A stretch of DNA of 64,000 nucleotides from Brucella rhizosphaerae (GCF_002252475.1 NZ_NNRK01000021.1:24473-88472), one strand, 5' to 3'; counted from the first letter of the stretch, positions 1 to 9,083 are shown. Notes: generated by a model from the sequence alone, not told the origin. Made by a program: numbers and translations.

Positions 1-17
1 GAAAGGGTTCGAATTGG

Positions 18-455
18 CTAGAGATAGCTTGGCAGTTTATCACCCACGGCAACTCGCGACTTACCAAACCGTGCCGTGAGACTATGCAGGGAACGCTTTG
101 CCGCCTTCGTATTTTGGCGTGGCTGGACAAGTATATCGAGCATATTTCCATGTGCATCGATCACAAGCCAAAGCCAATGCTTTACGCCTTGGATTGAGAT
201 GACGACTTCATCGGCATGCCACTTGTCACAAGGAGCCGGTCGATCGCGTCGGACGTACTCTGCAAAATGCCGCGCGAAACCGATGACCCAAAGCCCGATC
301 GCTTCTTGACTGACAACAACATCCCGTCCGGTTGGCAGCTCTTCGACATCTGCAGTACTCATATCAAATCTATGATGAGCCCAGACCACGTATGCGATGA
401 TTTCGCGAGCGAAGCGAAAGCCTTTTAGGTGTGGCATGGTGGATGGAACAGTCAT
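18..455 (-). pseudogene. IS6-family transposase fragment
   Basis: The reading frame encodes the N-terminal and central part of an IS6/IS26-like DDE transposase. An HTH-like start is followed by KWHADEVVISIQG, which carries the first catalytic Asp, and by QNTKAAKRSL, typical of the family. The frame stops right after a DKLPSYL stretch, around the position of the second catalytic Asp, so the third catalytic residue and the C-terminus are missing. A stop here is premature: family members run about 230 residues and this one has 145. The rest of the element may lie beyond the left edge of the window. I could not find a convincing terminal inverted repeat between 456 and 560. Confidence 0.75.
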
Positions 456-714
456 TCAGCTCAAATAGCCCGACCGCAATCTGCAAATAACTTAACAATG
501 CTGTTTAACCTACACATCAAGGTCAATCGGAACAATCTCTCTTTCGGACGATGAAGACCCCCAGTTTTGCATTTTCTGGTGGCCTTCATCTCCATGAAAA
601 GGTCAGTCTATATTCGTAGTTTCATCCTGAAACAGATTGTTGGTCAGACACACATACGTCGTGCGTGATCAAATAGAAAACCTGCATCTGAATACGACTG
701 ATCCCCGGGTTCTT

Positions 715-960
715 TTATTTATCTGGGAAATACTTTTTGGGATAAAGTACGCAGTTATTCACGACATACTCAACGCAACGCTCATAGTACCCTGGGTCTT
801 TTCCACCACAATAATCGAAAGGATGGCTTATAACATATGCCCTGCATCTGGCGGCTAAACTGCTATCATTGTTACCGGATGCATATGCGGATTGAGTTGC
901 CATGATAAACGCGCCGCCCACTGCAAGCATACGCAATATCGTTGAAATTCTGCTTTTCAT
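715..960 (-). CDS. small secreted cysteine-containing protein
   Basis: This 81-residue protein has a clear signal peptide: basic MKSR, a hydrophobic stretch, and an Ala-rich cleavage region ending near SAYA. The mature part of about 53 residues has four cysteines (ARCRAYV, DYCGG, YERCVEY, NNCVLY), suggesting disulfide bonds after export. A GGAAA ribosome-binding site lies just before the ATG. I do not recognise the family. An IS5-type element begins only 25 bases upstream of the start codon, so the natural promoter has probably been displaced. The overlapping plus-strand frame at 637-858 is a shadow. Confidence 0.55.
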   Translation of the reverse strand: MKSRISTILRMLAVGGAFIMATQSAYASGNNDSSLAARCRAYVISHPFDYCGGKDPGYYERCVEYVVNNCVLYPKKYFPDK

Positions 961-985
961 TATGTTTCCATTATGCGTTTAATTA

Positions 986-1834
986 GGTCCTGTTGACAAA
1001 GTGGGTTTGCACATCACCTGAAGCATGATTCAACGCCGTCTTTTAGGAGGCTGCTTTGGCTCGTGGCGATCTTTCGGATGTCGAATGGCGGATTATTGAA
1101 GGGCTTTTGCCTGCAGAGCGCGGACGAAAATCCCGTCCTGCCCATGATAATCGGCGCTTTCTAAACGGGATGCTGCACGTTCTGCGCGTCGGATGCCCTT
1201 GGCGGGATATGCACGAACGATACGGCAAATGGAATTCGGTCTATGTCCGTTTCCGGCGATGGGCTGAGCACGGCGTTTGGGATGCCCTTCTGGAAACATT
1301 GGTCGGCCTTGGCCTGACTGAGGACTGGCAGCACATGATCGATAGCACCACAGTTCGCGGCCATTCGCAGGCAGCGGGCGCTAAAGGGGGACTCATAAGG
1401 AGGCTTTTGGTCGATCACGCGGCGGCTTTACGACAAAAATCCATGCCAGAGCGGACGGTCAGGGACGCCCTCTTGGCTTTATCCTGACGGGTGGCGAGAC
1501 CTCGGACTACAATGCCGTTCCGGCTCTGTTGGCCATGCCAGTCAACAAGCCCAGGCTATTCCTGGCAGATAAGGGGTATGACGGCGACTCTATCCGGGAA
1601 GAGCTTTTGATGCGCGGCATCCGTCCCGTTATTCCGCCAAAAGCGAACCGGAAGAACCCGCCTGCCTGTGACTACCGAGCATACAGGGATCGCAATCGTA
1701 TCGAGCGGATGTTTAATCGTCTCAAGCAGTTTCGCAGGATCGCCACCAGATACGATAAGACCAGAGCTTCCTTTGAAGCCTTCCTCGCGTTGGCTGCCAC
1801 AAAGATTTGGCTACCATACTTTGTCAACAGGACC
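986..1834 (+). mobile_element. IS5-family element, IS427 group, complete
   Basis: The element is about 849 bp and bounded by perfect 16-bp inverted repeats: GGTCCTGTTGACAAAG at 986-1001 and its complement at 1819-1834. It is flanked by TA on both sides (984-985 and 1835-1836), matching the short target duplication of the IS427 group. It carries one transposase split over two frames. The insertion sits between the small secreted gene at 715-960 and the HxsA-type gene at 1861, and so separates that gene from any upstream promoter. Confidence 0.9.
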
Positions 1835-1837
1835 TAA
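1056..1837 (+). CDS. IS5/IS427 transposase, two-frame (probable programmed frameshift)
   Basis: The first frame (1056-1487) encodes the N-terminal half, ending normally in its own frame after the motif SQAAGAKGG. The second frame holds the C-terminal catalytic half. It contains FLADKGYDGDSIREEL with a catalytic Asp and RNRIERMFNRLKQFRRIATR with the catalytic Glu (the YREK-like signature of IS5), ending in IWLPYF. The switch most likely occurs at the run CTAAAGGGGGAC around 1381-1392, where IS427-group elements commonly shift frame. Both halves look undamaged, so the transposase may be active. The start at 1056 is preceded by a GGAGG ribosome-binding site. Confidence 0.85.
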
Positions 1838-1860
1838 GTCGCTGTTTGATGTATTCCGAA

Positions 1861-2300
1861 TGGACCATGAATTCACTCTTGCGGGCCATCGAAGTCATAG
1901 TTCACACCGATCACATAGCAGTCACAGGTCATCAAGTGGGGGTTATTCATACCGTGCCCCAACCTATAGCCGGCCTTCTCCCAGTTATGCGGCACCGCTA
2001 TATAATCCACCTGTAAGAACGGCGCCGTCTCCGGTTTATCCCGCGGCACCCTCAGGAAACGAGACGACAACACCAGCACCTTTGAAGGTTTTGCCCGGAA
2101 ACACGGATAAGTTTCGTGAAATTGTTAAGCAAGTTCAGTTGGCCATGTTGGCGTACGGTTATTACTCAGGTCAGATTGATGGGGTACTCGGTTCCACATC
2201 GAAGGCAGGATTACAGCGTCTTCAAGCCGATTATGGGTTGAAGGTTACTGGGACGGTTACGCCTGAAACCCTTGATGCGCTAAAGATTTCGGCACGATAG
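1861..2300 (+). CDS. hxsA: HxsA-like His-Xaa-Ser repeat protein with peptidoglycan-binding domain
   Basis: From the ATG at 1861 the protein is 146 residues long. Near its N-terminus is the tract GHRSHSSHRSHSSHRS, five consecutive His-Xaa-Ser triplets, then a Ser/Tyr/Pro-rich linker. A C-terminal peptidoglycan-binding fold follows (VQLAMLAYGYYSGQIDG, later LQADYGLKVTGTVTPETL). This architecture is that of HxsA, the presumed substrate of the radical-SAM maturases HxsB and HxsC. Neither maturase nor HxsD is visible in the window. The IS5 element ends 26 bases before the start and no strong ribosome-binding site is seen. The longer open frame from 1668 belongs to IS sequence and should not be used. 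Confidence 0.75.
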
Positions 2301-2417
2301 AATTTGCGCCGTTGATGTTCTCCGGCACGGTTCGCCGAAGCCTCGGGACCCAACTGGGGCATTTTCTGATACGGGTGCCTAAGATTAATTCTCCACGAAA
2401 ATGCGGGAGTATGTGAT

Positions 2418-2996
2418 TTGCGCTTCAAAATAACTGCTCTCGTGTTCATCAGCGTGTCTATGGCCAACCTCACAGATGCGATAGCGACCCAGTTTCGCAC
2501 GCTGAAAGAAGTTCAAAGTGAACTTACCTCCAGAGGGTTCGATCCGGGTTCCGCGGATGGTGTTTGGGGTCGCAAATCCGTCTTGGCACTGAAGAAGTTT
2601 CAGCGCGAAAGTGGGCTTGAGGAGAAAGGTACGATTGATAAACCAACGCTGGAAAAACTCTTTCCGATTGTTGACGCAGATACAGTCGTTTCGCAGAATT
2701 CCAGCGGTACAGCTATCATAACGCAGGCTCAAGATAGGAACTCCATAGGGACTGTAGCCGATGGTGGAACGACTGACGGGAATGCGGATTCCTCAAGCTT
2801 TAAGGTTCTGTTTTTTGGAGCTTTCTTAATCGTCATGATGTTTTGGAGACGTGGCAAAAGAAAGAAGCCAGGTGGAGGTGAGGATGATCCGCTCGCCGCG
2901 AAAGTTGAACCAACTCTCAACGTAACTAAAGTTCGTTCACGATCTGAAGCTCCGAGGCTGGACGTCCGCGCCAAGCCTTCTACACGAAAAAGATAG
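2418..2996 (+). CDS. peptidoglycan-binding domain protein with one transmembrane segment
   Basis: The protein is 192 residues. An N-terminal signal-like hydrophobic segment is followed by a peptidoglycan-binding domain at about residues 30-85 (VQSELTSRGFDPGSADGVWG, later LKKFQRESGLEEKGTIDKPTL). A low-complexity stretch leads to one membrane segment near residues 133-149 (FKVLFFGAFLIVMMFW), and then a basic cytoplasmic tail. The TTG at 2418 has a GGGAG site 9-14 bases upstream; the ATG at 2461 is an alternative. It shares the binding fold with the HxsA-like protein 117 bases upstream and is transcribed in the same direction, so the two may work together in the envelope. Confidence 0.65.
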   Translation: MRFKITALVFISVSMANLTDAIATQFRTLKEVQSELTSRGFDPGSADGVWGRKSVLALKKFQRESGLEEKGTIDKPTLEKLFPIVDADTVVSQNSSGTAIITQAQDRNSIGTVADGGTTDGNADSSSFKVLFFGAFLIVMMFWRRGKRKKPGGGEDDPLAAKVEPTLNVTKVRSRSEAPRLDVRAKPSTRKR

Positions 2997-3000
2997 GGCG

Positions 3001-3258
3001 TTTTTAGCATGTAGATTTTTTGTGATTGAGATATAGCGTTATGCTTCTTGATCTTATTAAGCGGCTTGAAACGGAAACTGAATATCACATTCGGCAGGCT
3101 CTAGCTGAAGCTTCCTCTAGGGGGAGTGTTGCGTCCGGAGGGAACTTGAACCAAGAATCTTGACTGGCAATCATAGTTATTTTCTTTGATCCTTCACTCG
3201 TGCTCGCGCGCTTTTCGCTTTGAGGAGCTTGCTCTTTGACTGGATCATAATCCATCCA
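3001..3258. other. intergenic stretch with one very short frame
   Basis: Nothing firm is seen here. A 40-codon plus-strand frame runs from the ATG at 3041 to the TGA at 3163 (starting MLLDLIKRLETETEYHIRQA). It has a helical look but no clear ribosome-binding site, so I do not call it a gene. Confidence 0.3.
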
Positions 3259-4332
3259 TTACTTTTTCAGCAGGCTTTCCACGATATCGGAGCCCAGTGT
3301 TGTTTTTAACGCATCAACTCCGTTTTTGGGCAATCTCGAAAGGCCACTGACGATGCCTTCTTTCCATGCGTCACCGCGGTTCCATGCTTCTTCCCAGGCA
3401 TCTGTTAGCTCATCACCGTGACGCGTTTGCACCAGAGCTTCGAAGAGCAGAGCGGCCTGTGTAAGGTCCTTGTCTGCCTTCAAGCGTCCTAAGGTGTCTG
3501 CAAGCCTCCGCGAAGACACAATCAGTTTGTGAATGGCATATCTTTCCGGAGCAGGAACGAGGACGTTGACGCCTTCACGGAAAAGGAGCACCGTGCGGAT
3601 AGGCTCGTAAATTAAGTAGTCGAGGAAACGCAGGTTTTCCGCCGAGGCGCCACCCAGAGCCGGCATGGGCGATGGCTTTCCTGTGTATTCGTCTGATCCC
3701 CGGTTACCGGTCAGGAATTCCACTCTGTAGTCTTTGGCGTTCACGAAAGCGGTTACACTGACTTTATCTGTCTGATGCGGAACAGCCCGGAATTGTGGAT
3801 CAACCGACTGTAATATTTCGAGGATTGGCGGCAGGCTGTCCTGGACCTCAGCTGATATTGCAAAGTCCTGAGCAAAATCCGCGTCGCCTGTCTGCATCGC
3901 TGTGGAAGGCAAGCGGACACCTAGCATTCCAGCGTAAGTGCTGAATGCCACTGACCCGATCAGGATAGCGCGCAACCGAAACAGTCCGGCCTCGGCTAAG
4001 GCTTTGGTGACATCGCCTGCAAAAGGATCAGGACCGGGAAGGCCAGCGCGTCGCAGCGTGCTAACCATGCGCCTTCGCTCCCTAATGTTGTCCTTGATCT
4101 CTTTGTGGGTATTTACCCGCTCACTGATCGCTTCGTCACTCGCAGGGCCTACGTAACTTCGTTTGTCTTTGCCTTCGGGGGTAGGGAGGTCGAAATACCA
4201 GTAATCACGATTTTTGACTGTAACGTTCACGAACCATCCCTCCAGGGGAAAGTCTGCTGTAAATTGTGCATCCATTGTCCTCTGGGTTAACTCAGCGAAC
4301 ATTGTTCGATAACTGATGTCGATATCTTTCAT
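3259..4332 (-). CDS. GSU2403-fold nucleotidyltransferase-like protein
   Basis: The protein is 357 residues from the ATG at 4332. It has the features of the GSU2403/NTP_transf_8 group: the stretch SYRTMFAELTQRTMDA near the N-terminus, the RDYWYF motif, the core ILIGSVAFSTYAGMLGV, and TGDADFAQD with the paired acidic residues expected to bind metal. A C-terminal helical region follows (YAIHKLIVSSRR). A longer start (TTG at 4416) is possible but would begin inside a palindromic site, so the ATG start fits better. The family is uncharacterised in most genomes and a defence or toxin role has been proposed for relatives; nothing here proves that. No antitoxin partner is adjacent. Confidence 0.7.
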   Translation of the reverse strand: MKDIDISYRTMFAELTQRTMDAQFTADFPLEGWFVNVTVKNRDYWYFDLPTPEGKDKRSYVGPASDEAISERVNTHKEIKDNIRERRRMVSTLRRAGLPGPDPFAGDVTKALAEAGLFRLRAILIGSVAFSTYAGMLGVRLPSTAMQTGDADFAQDFAISAEVQDSLPPILEILQSVDPQFRAVPHQTDKVSVTAFVNAKDYRVEFLTGNRGSDEYTGKPSPMPALGGASAENLRFLDYLIYEPIRTVLLFREGVNVLVPAPERYAIHKLIVSSRRLADTLGRLKADKDLTQAALLFEALVQTRHGDELTDAWEEAWNRGDAWKEGIVSGLSRLPKNGVDALKTTLGSDIVESLLKK

Positions 4333-4398
4333 CCCTGAAGCTTCTCTTTTTAAGTGATCTGGCTCTGGTGAGGGTCGAGAAAACCATTTCGCGACGGT

Positions 4399-4427
4399 GT
4401 TATAAGTTTCTGTCAAAACCTTATAAC
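4399..4427. promoter_or_regulatory. 29-bp palindromic site 1 upstream of the nucleotidyltransferase
   Basis: The arms GTTATAAG and CTTATAAC are perfect complements separated by 13 bases (TTTCTGTCAAAAC). The site ends 67 bases upstream of the preferred start of the nucleotidyltransferase gene and is repeated with the same geometry 48 bases further upstream. This looks like an operator for a dimeric DNA-binding protein. Confidence 0.6.
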
Positions 4428-4446
4428 CGAGTTATGGGTTGTTGTC

Positions 4447-4475
4447 ATTATAAGCTATTGGCAGAACCTTATAAC
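4447..4475. promoter_or_regulatory. 29-bp palindromic site 2 upstream of the nucleotidyltransferase
   Basis: The arms ATTATAAG and CTTATAAC have one mismatch and are separated by 13 bases (CTATTGGCAGAAC). On the minus strand both sites begin GTTATAAGGTTYTG, so they are also direct repeats. The spacing of 48 bp is between four and five helical turns. Confidence 0.6.
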
Positions 4476-4578
4476 GAGTGAACCGGCAAAAGACCTCCAA
4501 ATAGCGGAAGTAAACATTTTTCGTTTGGTTCACGACTGTATCGACGTGATTCAATAGCGTACGTTCCGCTCGTCCCTT

Positions 4579-4635
4579 CCTCCTGTCAGCTATCCGGTCG
4601 TGATACTGACAGGAGGGAGAATTATGCCCGACTAA
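4579..4635 (+). other. hairpin over a ribosome-binding site and a three-codon frame
   Basis: An 11-bp perfect stem (CCTCCTGTCAG at 4579-4589, CTGACAGGAGG at 4606-4616) encloses a strong Shine-Dalgarno sequence. ATG CCC GAC TAA follows at 4624-4635. This may be a decayed gene start, or a structured leader whose gene has been lost. The rest of the gap up to 4721 shows no gene. Confidence 0.35.
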
Positions 4636-4721
4636 AGTCTGACAGACGACGGCAGTCCGTCATATCTAATATTGGCATCTATTCAGCAACAAGCGGCATA
4701 GCGTAGAATCTGAACTCCAGC

Positions 4722-7067
4722 TCAAACCTCCATCCATACCTGATTGAGAGTTCGGGCAGCCAGCGCAGCTTTATCCTGCGGCAGAAAACGCCCATAATGG
4801 CTTGCAACCATCTCTGGAGTGTCCTGAATTGCATAACTGGCCTGTTCGTAAGAACCTGTTTGTTTGAGAATATGGGTGGCCAGAACATCGCGCACATTAT
4901 GCGGTCCATGGGGAAGTAAGCCTTTGATCGCACCCCTGTCAGTATATGGATTGTAAATGCCATACCGCTGTATTGTGAGCCGCCATGCTTCGTAAAACGT
5001 CGTCTGGTTATAAGCTGCATCTTCACTCGTCAGTTTTACCGTCTTCACGAACAGTGTGCCTGGATCTTCTGCTTTGCCGAGCAGGACAGCCCGATGCCGG
5101 CTGATATAGTTCTCAAGGTGCGTATAAAGGTCAAGCAGGTCGGGGAGAACCAGCCGAAATGGTTTTGAACCAAAGAATGATGAATTGGAGTTCTTAAAAG
5201 CAACTGCCGGTATGAAAACTTCCCAGCCATTATCGCGATCGCTCCAGCGGATCTCACCACGCTTCATATCCTCAAGACGACGCTCCGGTGTTGGGAAATG
5301 CCCGCGCGGACAGACGAGAAGCTGACGCAGGTTCTTTTGGCGAAGCCCAAGATGCAATCCAAGCCGAAGCATTAAAAATGACCGGACAGCTTCAGCGGCC
5401 TGTACAGGATAACGACCTTCATCTGGAATGCGTTTTACAATTTCGTCTGTGATTTTTCTATATTCAGCGAGTGGTCTGTCAGCCGCGAGAATGCACATGA
5501 TCGGTTCGAACGGATCCGGGTGAACACGCATCACGCGCTGGACCTCCCTTGATCGATGTGTTGCATGTTTAAAGCACTCAGCGCATGCTCCATGCCAGTC
5601 CTGCTGCGCAAATTCGATTTCTTCAGCCGTCACCAATCCCCCAACAGGCTCTAGTCCCCTTGCCAGTTCAGCGTGTTGCCACATCCAGCCGGTTTCAGGT
5701 CGTGTCATGCCGAGAAGTGCGCTCAGCATGTCCTGCTCCCACGATGTGTAAAATCCGCGTCGCTTCTCTCGCCACTGAAGGTACGAGTCCCATATTCCGG
5801 GAAATACCAGCAAGCCGAACGTTATGTGTCGCAATGGAATGCCCCGGCCCTTAACTTCGCCATCCGGCGAAGCGGCGAGGGCGCCGAATAGAAGGCCGAA
5901 ATGTTCGACTTTTTGCGATGCTGTCTCTTCTCCCCAGACACCGGTTCGCTGAAATCCGACTGATGTCAGTGTTGCCGTCTTAAACCGTACGAGATTGGCC
6001 ATTTCCATTGCAAGGCGCGGAGCTGCATCCACAACGCCAGCCAGCAGATCAGGATCATCGATGGCAACATTTTCATCAGAGCGGTAATCAAATACCAGAG
6101 TCTCTGATCTCGTTCGCGGGGACAAAACCTGTCCGTAAGTGATCCCGGGGAACCGTATGGCATATCGCTGTCTGGACGCCTTCGCCTGAAACCGGCGATA
6201 ATTGGTTGAGCCTGATACGATTACGCGGCGGACCCATTCCAGGATCTCGTCTCTTTTGCTGAATGGAAGCTGATTAAAGTCGTCGGGCAAGTGCCATACA
6301 ATACGTCGTCGTTCAGAAGCGCTGATGTCATCACCCACTTCATGACCATATACCGACCGGGTCTGATGTGGCAGTCTGGATTTAAAATAACCCTCTGGCA
6401 GTCGATAACGTCTCTCTATCCTTGAAAGCACATCGAAGCTGTCGGCGGAGCGGGGCGTTTTTGTGCCATTCGCCCAATTGGCTATCGTACGGATATCAAA
6501 TATCTCATGCTGTTTCACAACCGCACGGTGGAGACGCCAGTTAGTCTCATTGAACCTGCGCATGTGATAATTCAAAGCATGCTGGAAAGCCTGCGGATCC
6601 TCAACCCAGTCGAACAGCGGCTAAGGAAACTCCTCGACAGGATCCCTCGACACTGCTGCGGACGGCTGGGGACGGACTGGTGTTTTTCCGGATGCCGAAA
6701 CGGGAGATCTCACCTGCTTCGGCACGCGAACTGCGGGGCGCCGTTCCCGTACGTTTCGTTTAGGTTTAATCTGATCTGTTCGGGGAACTCCATTGTCGAC
6801 CCACCGAATTATGGATTCCAGCGCAGGCCGGATGATAGTCTTCAGCTTATCTGTGAATTCGCAATCTATCCGGCTTTCCGAAGCCAATGATAACCAGTCA
6901 ATCTGACTTCGGCGCATCGGAGGTTTTTTGCGATTCACGATCAAATCATTAAAATATGATTTGATTTTATTGAGTATTTCATCCGACACGTGTGGCTCAA
7001 CGCGCTTGTCGCAGAATTCGGAAATCATACTTTGAAATTGAAGAGGTGAAGAAATCTGTGTGTTCAT
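4722..7067 (-). pseudogene. large tyrosine-type integrase split by an in-frame amber codon
   Basis: Two frames, 6621-7067 and 4722-6575, lie in the same reading frame. They are separated by only one TAG codon (6621-6623) and 15 sense codons reading PLFDWVEDPQAFQHA into the next part. Read through, the protein would be about 780 residues. The C-terminal half has the tyrosine recombinase pattern: an Arg in LHLGLRQKNLRQLL, HNVRD as the HxxR box, a His in ATHIL, and the nucleophile Tyr in VASHYGRF. The N-terminal part begins MNTQISSPLQF at 7067. A nonsense mutation is the simplest reading, leaving a 148-residue stub and possibly a restarted catalytic part (TTG at 6575 or ATG at 6563). Two adjacent genes cannot be fully excluded. 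Confidence 0.7.
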
Positions 7068-7345
7068 TGTAGCCCAAATTGCTGAATTGACCGGCGTGTT
7101 GCCGGGCGTGGGCTGCTAATGCGAAATAATTAATCTATTCTGAAGCTTACCGAAATTTTCAAGGATGTTGGAGGTTCATATCCCTTCAAGGCGTAGCGTT
7201 CTATGGCTCTAGCGACAGTTCGCTTCTTGACTGATTATCATAATCAACGGGCTAGCCGAGAACGTAAAATGGATAGGTAGCTGGTAGAATAAATTGGCAA
7301 ACCTTGCCAATCTGCGATTATAAATTGTAGCGAAGGGAGAATTTG
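7068..7345. other. intergenic stretch before parD
   Basis: No gene is seen. The stretch is AT-rich and presumably holds the promoters for the integrase (minus strand) and the parD-like gene (plus strand), but I cannot assign their elements. Confidence 0.4.
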
Positions 7346-7600
7346 ATGGTAACGATGAACGTATCGCTCCCTCATCCTATGAAAGAATGGGTTGAGGCTC
7401 AGGCCAAAATGGGACGCTATTCGAACACGAGTGACTATGTGCGCGATTTGATCCGTAAAGATCAGATGCGTAGCGATAAGATTGCGACGATGCAGCGCTT
7501 TGTCGACGAAGGCTAACAAAGTGGCCCGGGAAGTCGTTCGCAGGATGAACTCTTCGCTAAGGCAATCGACAACGCCGAAAAATCTCTGAAACGCAACTAA
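7346..7600 (+). pseudogene. parD: ParD-type antitoxin with an in-frame ochre codon; parE lost
   Basis: The ATG at 7346 has a good GAAGGGA site. The product opens MVTMNVSLPHPMKEWVEAQA and continues RYSNTSDYVRDLIRKDQ, which is the ribbon-helix-helix fold of ParD (COG3609). Translation stops at TAA 7514-7516 after 56 residues. The frame then continues QSGPGSRSQDELFAKAI to a second stop at 7598-7600, which would give 84 residues, the usual ParD length. The ATG of the expected parE overlaps this stop (7600) but only about four codons (MEFK) survive before an IS6-like element begins at 7612. The toxin-binding tail of ParD is lost, which may be tolerated because the toxin is gone. Confidence 0.8.
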
Positions 7601-7611
7601 TGGAATTTAAG

Positions 7612-8333
7612 GGTGCTGTCACATTGTTTGAAGTAGACTCGTGCTGAAGGGGGCAATTGGATTGCAGGCCAGTTGATGCGCTATGGCGTTCCGTTCCGTG
7701 ATTTTGCGTTTTTGCGATGCGCTCGGATCAGGCCCGCTGGACTGTTGGAACTGGATTGAGCGAAAATAGTTTCGCGTGGCAGAGAAGATGGATACGAAAT
7801 GTTGCAAGGATCCAATTGATCGAAAGCCTTGTTGAGTTCGCTCTCGTTTCCGAAACGGCAAGTGCGAATTTTCAGCTCGGTTGTTTAGTCCCTTGTGTGA
7901 TCGATGATCCACATTAGCCATGACTTGACGCTTGGCAGCCTTGGTGTTGCGGTGGGTTTGAACAATCTCATCAAGCACATATCCATCTTGATCAACTGCG
8001 CGCCAGAGCCAGCATTTTTCCCGCCGATACTAACAACAACTTCATCAAGATGCCAGACATCACGGTTCGAAGGTGACTTGCGACGCAATCGCGACGTAAG
8101 CAGAGAACCATGCGACCGGCACCATCGGCGGATTGTTTCGTAAGAAACCTCAATGCCACGCTCAAGCATCATTTCTTCAACTTCACGCAGGCTGAGATTG
8201 AAACGGAAGTACAGCCAGATTGCACGAGCTACGATTGAGATCGGAAAGCGATGGTTTTTGTACGTGGGCGCGTGCACATTCATAAACATCAAATATCGCA
8301 ATCTCATTGACGAATAATCAATGTGACAGCACC
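7612..8333 (-). mobile_element. short degenerate IS6-like element with perfect 15-bp ends
   Basis: The ends GGTGCTGTCACATTG (7612-7626) and CAATGTGACAGCACC (8319-8333) are perfect complements, giving an element of 722 bp. Inside is a minus-strand transposase broken by frameshifts. The frame 7885-8280 carries the HTH region (LREVEEMMLERGIEVSYETI) and VWHLDEVVVSIGGK with the first catalytic Asp. Another frame (7619-7978) carries QTHRNTKAAKRQ and NRAENSHLPFRKRE with the catalytic Glu. Flanking 8-mers do not match (AATTTAAG and GCGGCGAG), so the element did not insert by simple transposition or has suffered an adjacent deletion. Confidence 0.75.
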
Positions 8334-8581
8334 GCGGCGAGTATTTAATAACCCACCGATTCAACGTTGCATGGTCAATCTCTACGCCGCGTTCAGCCAT
8401 TATTTCCTGTAGGTCACGATACGAAACCGAATAACGAACATAGAAGAAAACAGCATATAGGATGACACTGTTGGGAAAATGAACAAGCTTGAAATCAACC
8501 ATGGTCAATGCCTCGCTTCTATCTGCAATCGACGAAAGCCATCGCACAAAGTAGCAGACCTGAAAAGTTTGTGACATGACC
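8334..8581 (-). mobile_element. second IS6-family fragment (5' part only)
   Basis: This fragment encodes the N-terminal part of a different IS6-type transposase on the minus strand (VDFKLVHFPNSVILYAVFF, then YRDLQEIMAERGVEIDHATL). It is cut after KYSPR by the neighbouring IS6-like element. The probable outer end lies near GACC at 8578-8581, where IS3 sequence resumes. A continuous open frame (7885-8718) runs across three different elements and is therefore a chimera, not one gene. Confidence 0.65.
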
Positions 8582-9083
8582 TGCAATTCATCGATCCGGC
8601 GCATCAGTGACAGATCGCCATCCGATACCGGGCGCGATGAATAGTAGACACTGCTACGGCTGAACCCAAGGAGCTTCGCCTGCTTTGCGACCGATAGCTT
8701 GTGCGTGCGGTCGATCATTTCTTTCCGCTCAGCAATCCCACCTTGCTGAGCGCTCCGGCTAAAAAATCATTTTCCAGAGTTAGCTCGCCGATTTTGGCGT
8801 GAAGCGTTTTGACATCGACGTAGGCCCCGCTGGCTCCGTCTTGGTCTCGTCGCCAAAAACACCAGTCTCCCCCTCTAGAGGCTGTTCTATCCATTGCTTG
8901 ATCTGGTTCGCGTGCACGTCGAATTGCTGGGATAATTACACAAGCGTCTTCTCGCCTCTGATTGCAGCGAGCGCAACTTTTGCCTTGAAAGCCGGGCTAT
9001 GTGGGTCCAGCGTGGTCGTCTCGTCATAGTATCTCCTGTTCTCGGCATCTAAGCCGAAGTCAGGCAGAAATTCCACTTATCCT
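8582..9083 (-). mobile_element. IS3-family remnant: orfA and start of orfB
   Basis: On the minus strand an IS3-type orfA begins at the ATG at 9027 (MTRRPRWTHSPAFKAKVALA) and ends near 8715. It has an HTH of the IS3 OrfA kind and a leucine-zipper-like region (KTLHAKIGELTLENDFLAGA). It contains a premature stop after EKTLV and is not a whole number of codons, so it is broken. It overlaps by ATGA with orfB, whose first 40-odd residues (MIDRTHKLSVAKQAKLLGFS) survive before the IS6 fragment interrupts it. The outer end near 9083 is a guess. Confidence 0.65.

Noticed and set aside
637..858. 73-codon plus-strand frame
   Set aside because: It overlaps the better supported secreted protein gene on the other strand and has no ribosome-binding site or family features.
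7885..8718. 277-codon transposase-like gene
   Set aside because: It is a run-on through three different insertion elements and cannot encode one functional protein.
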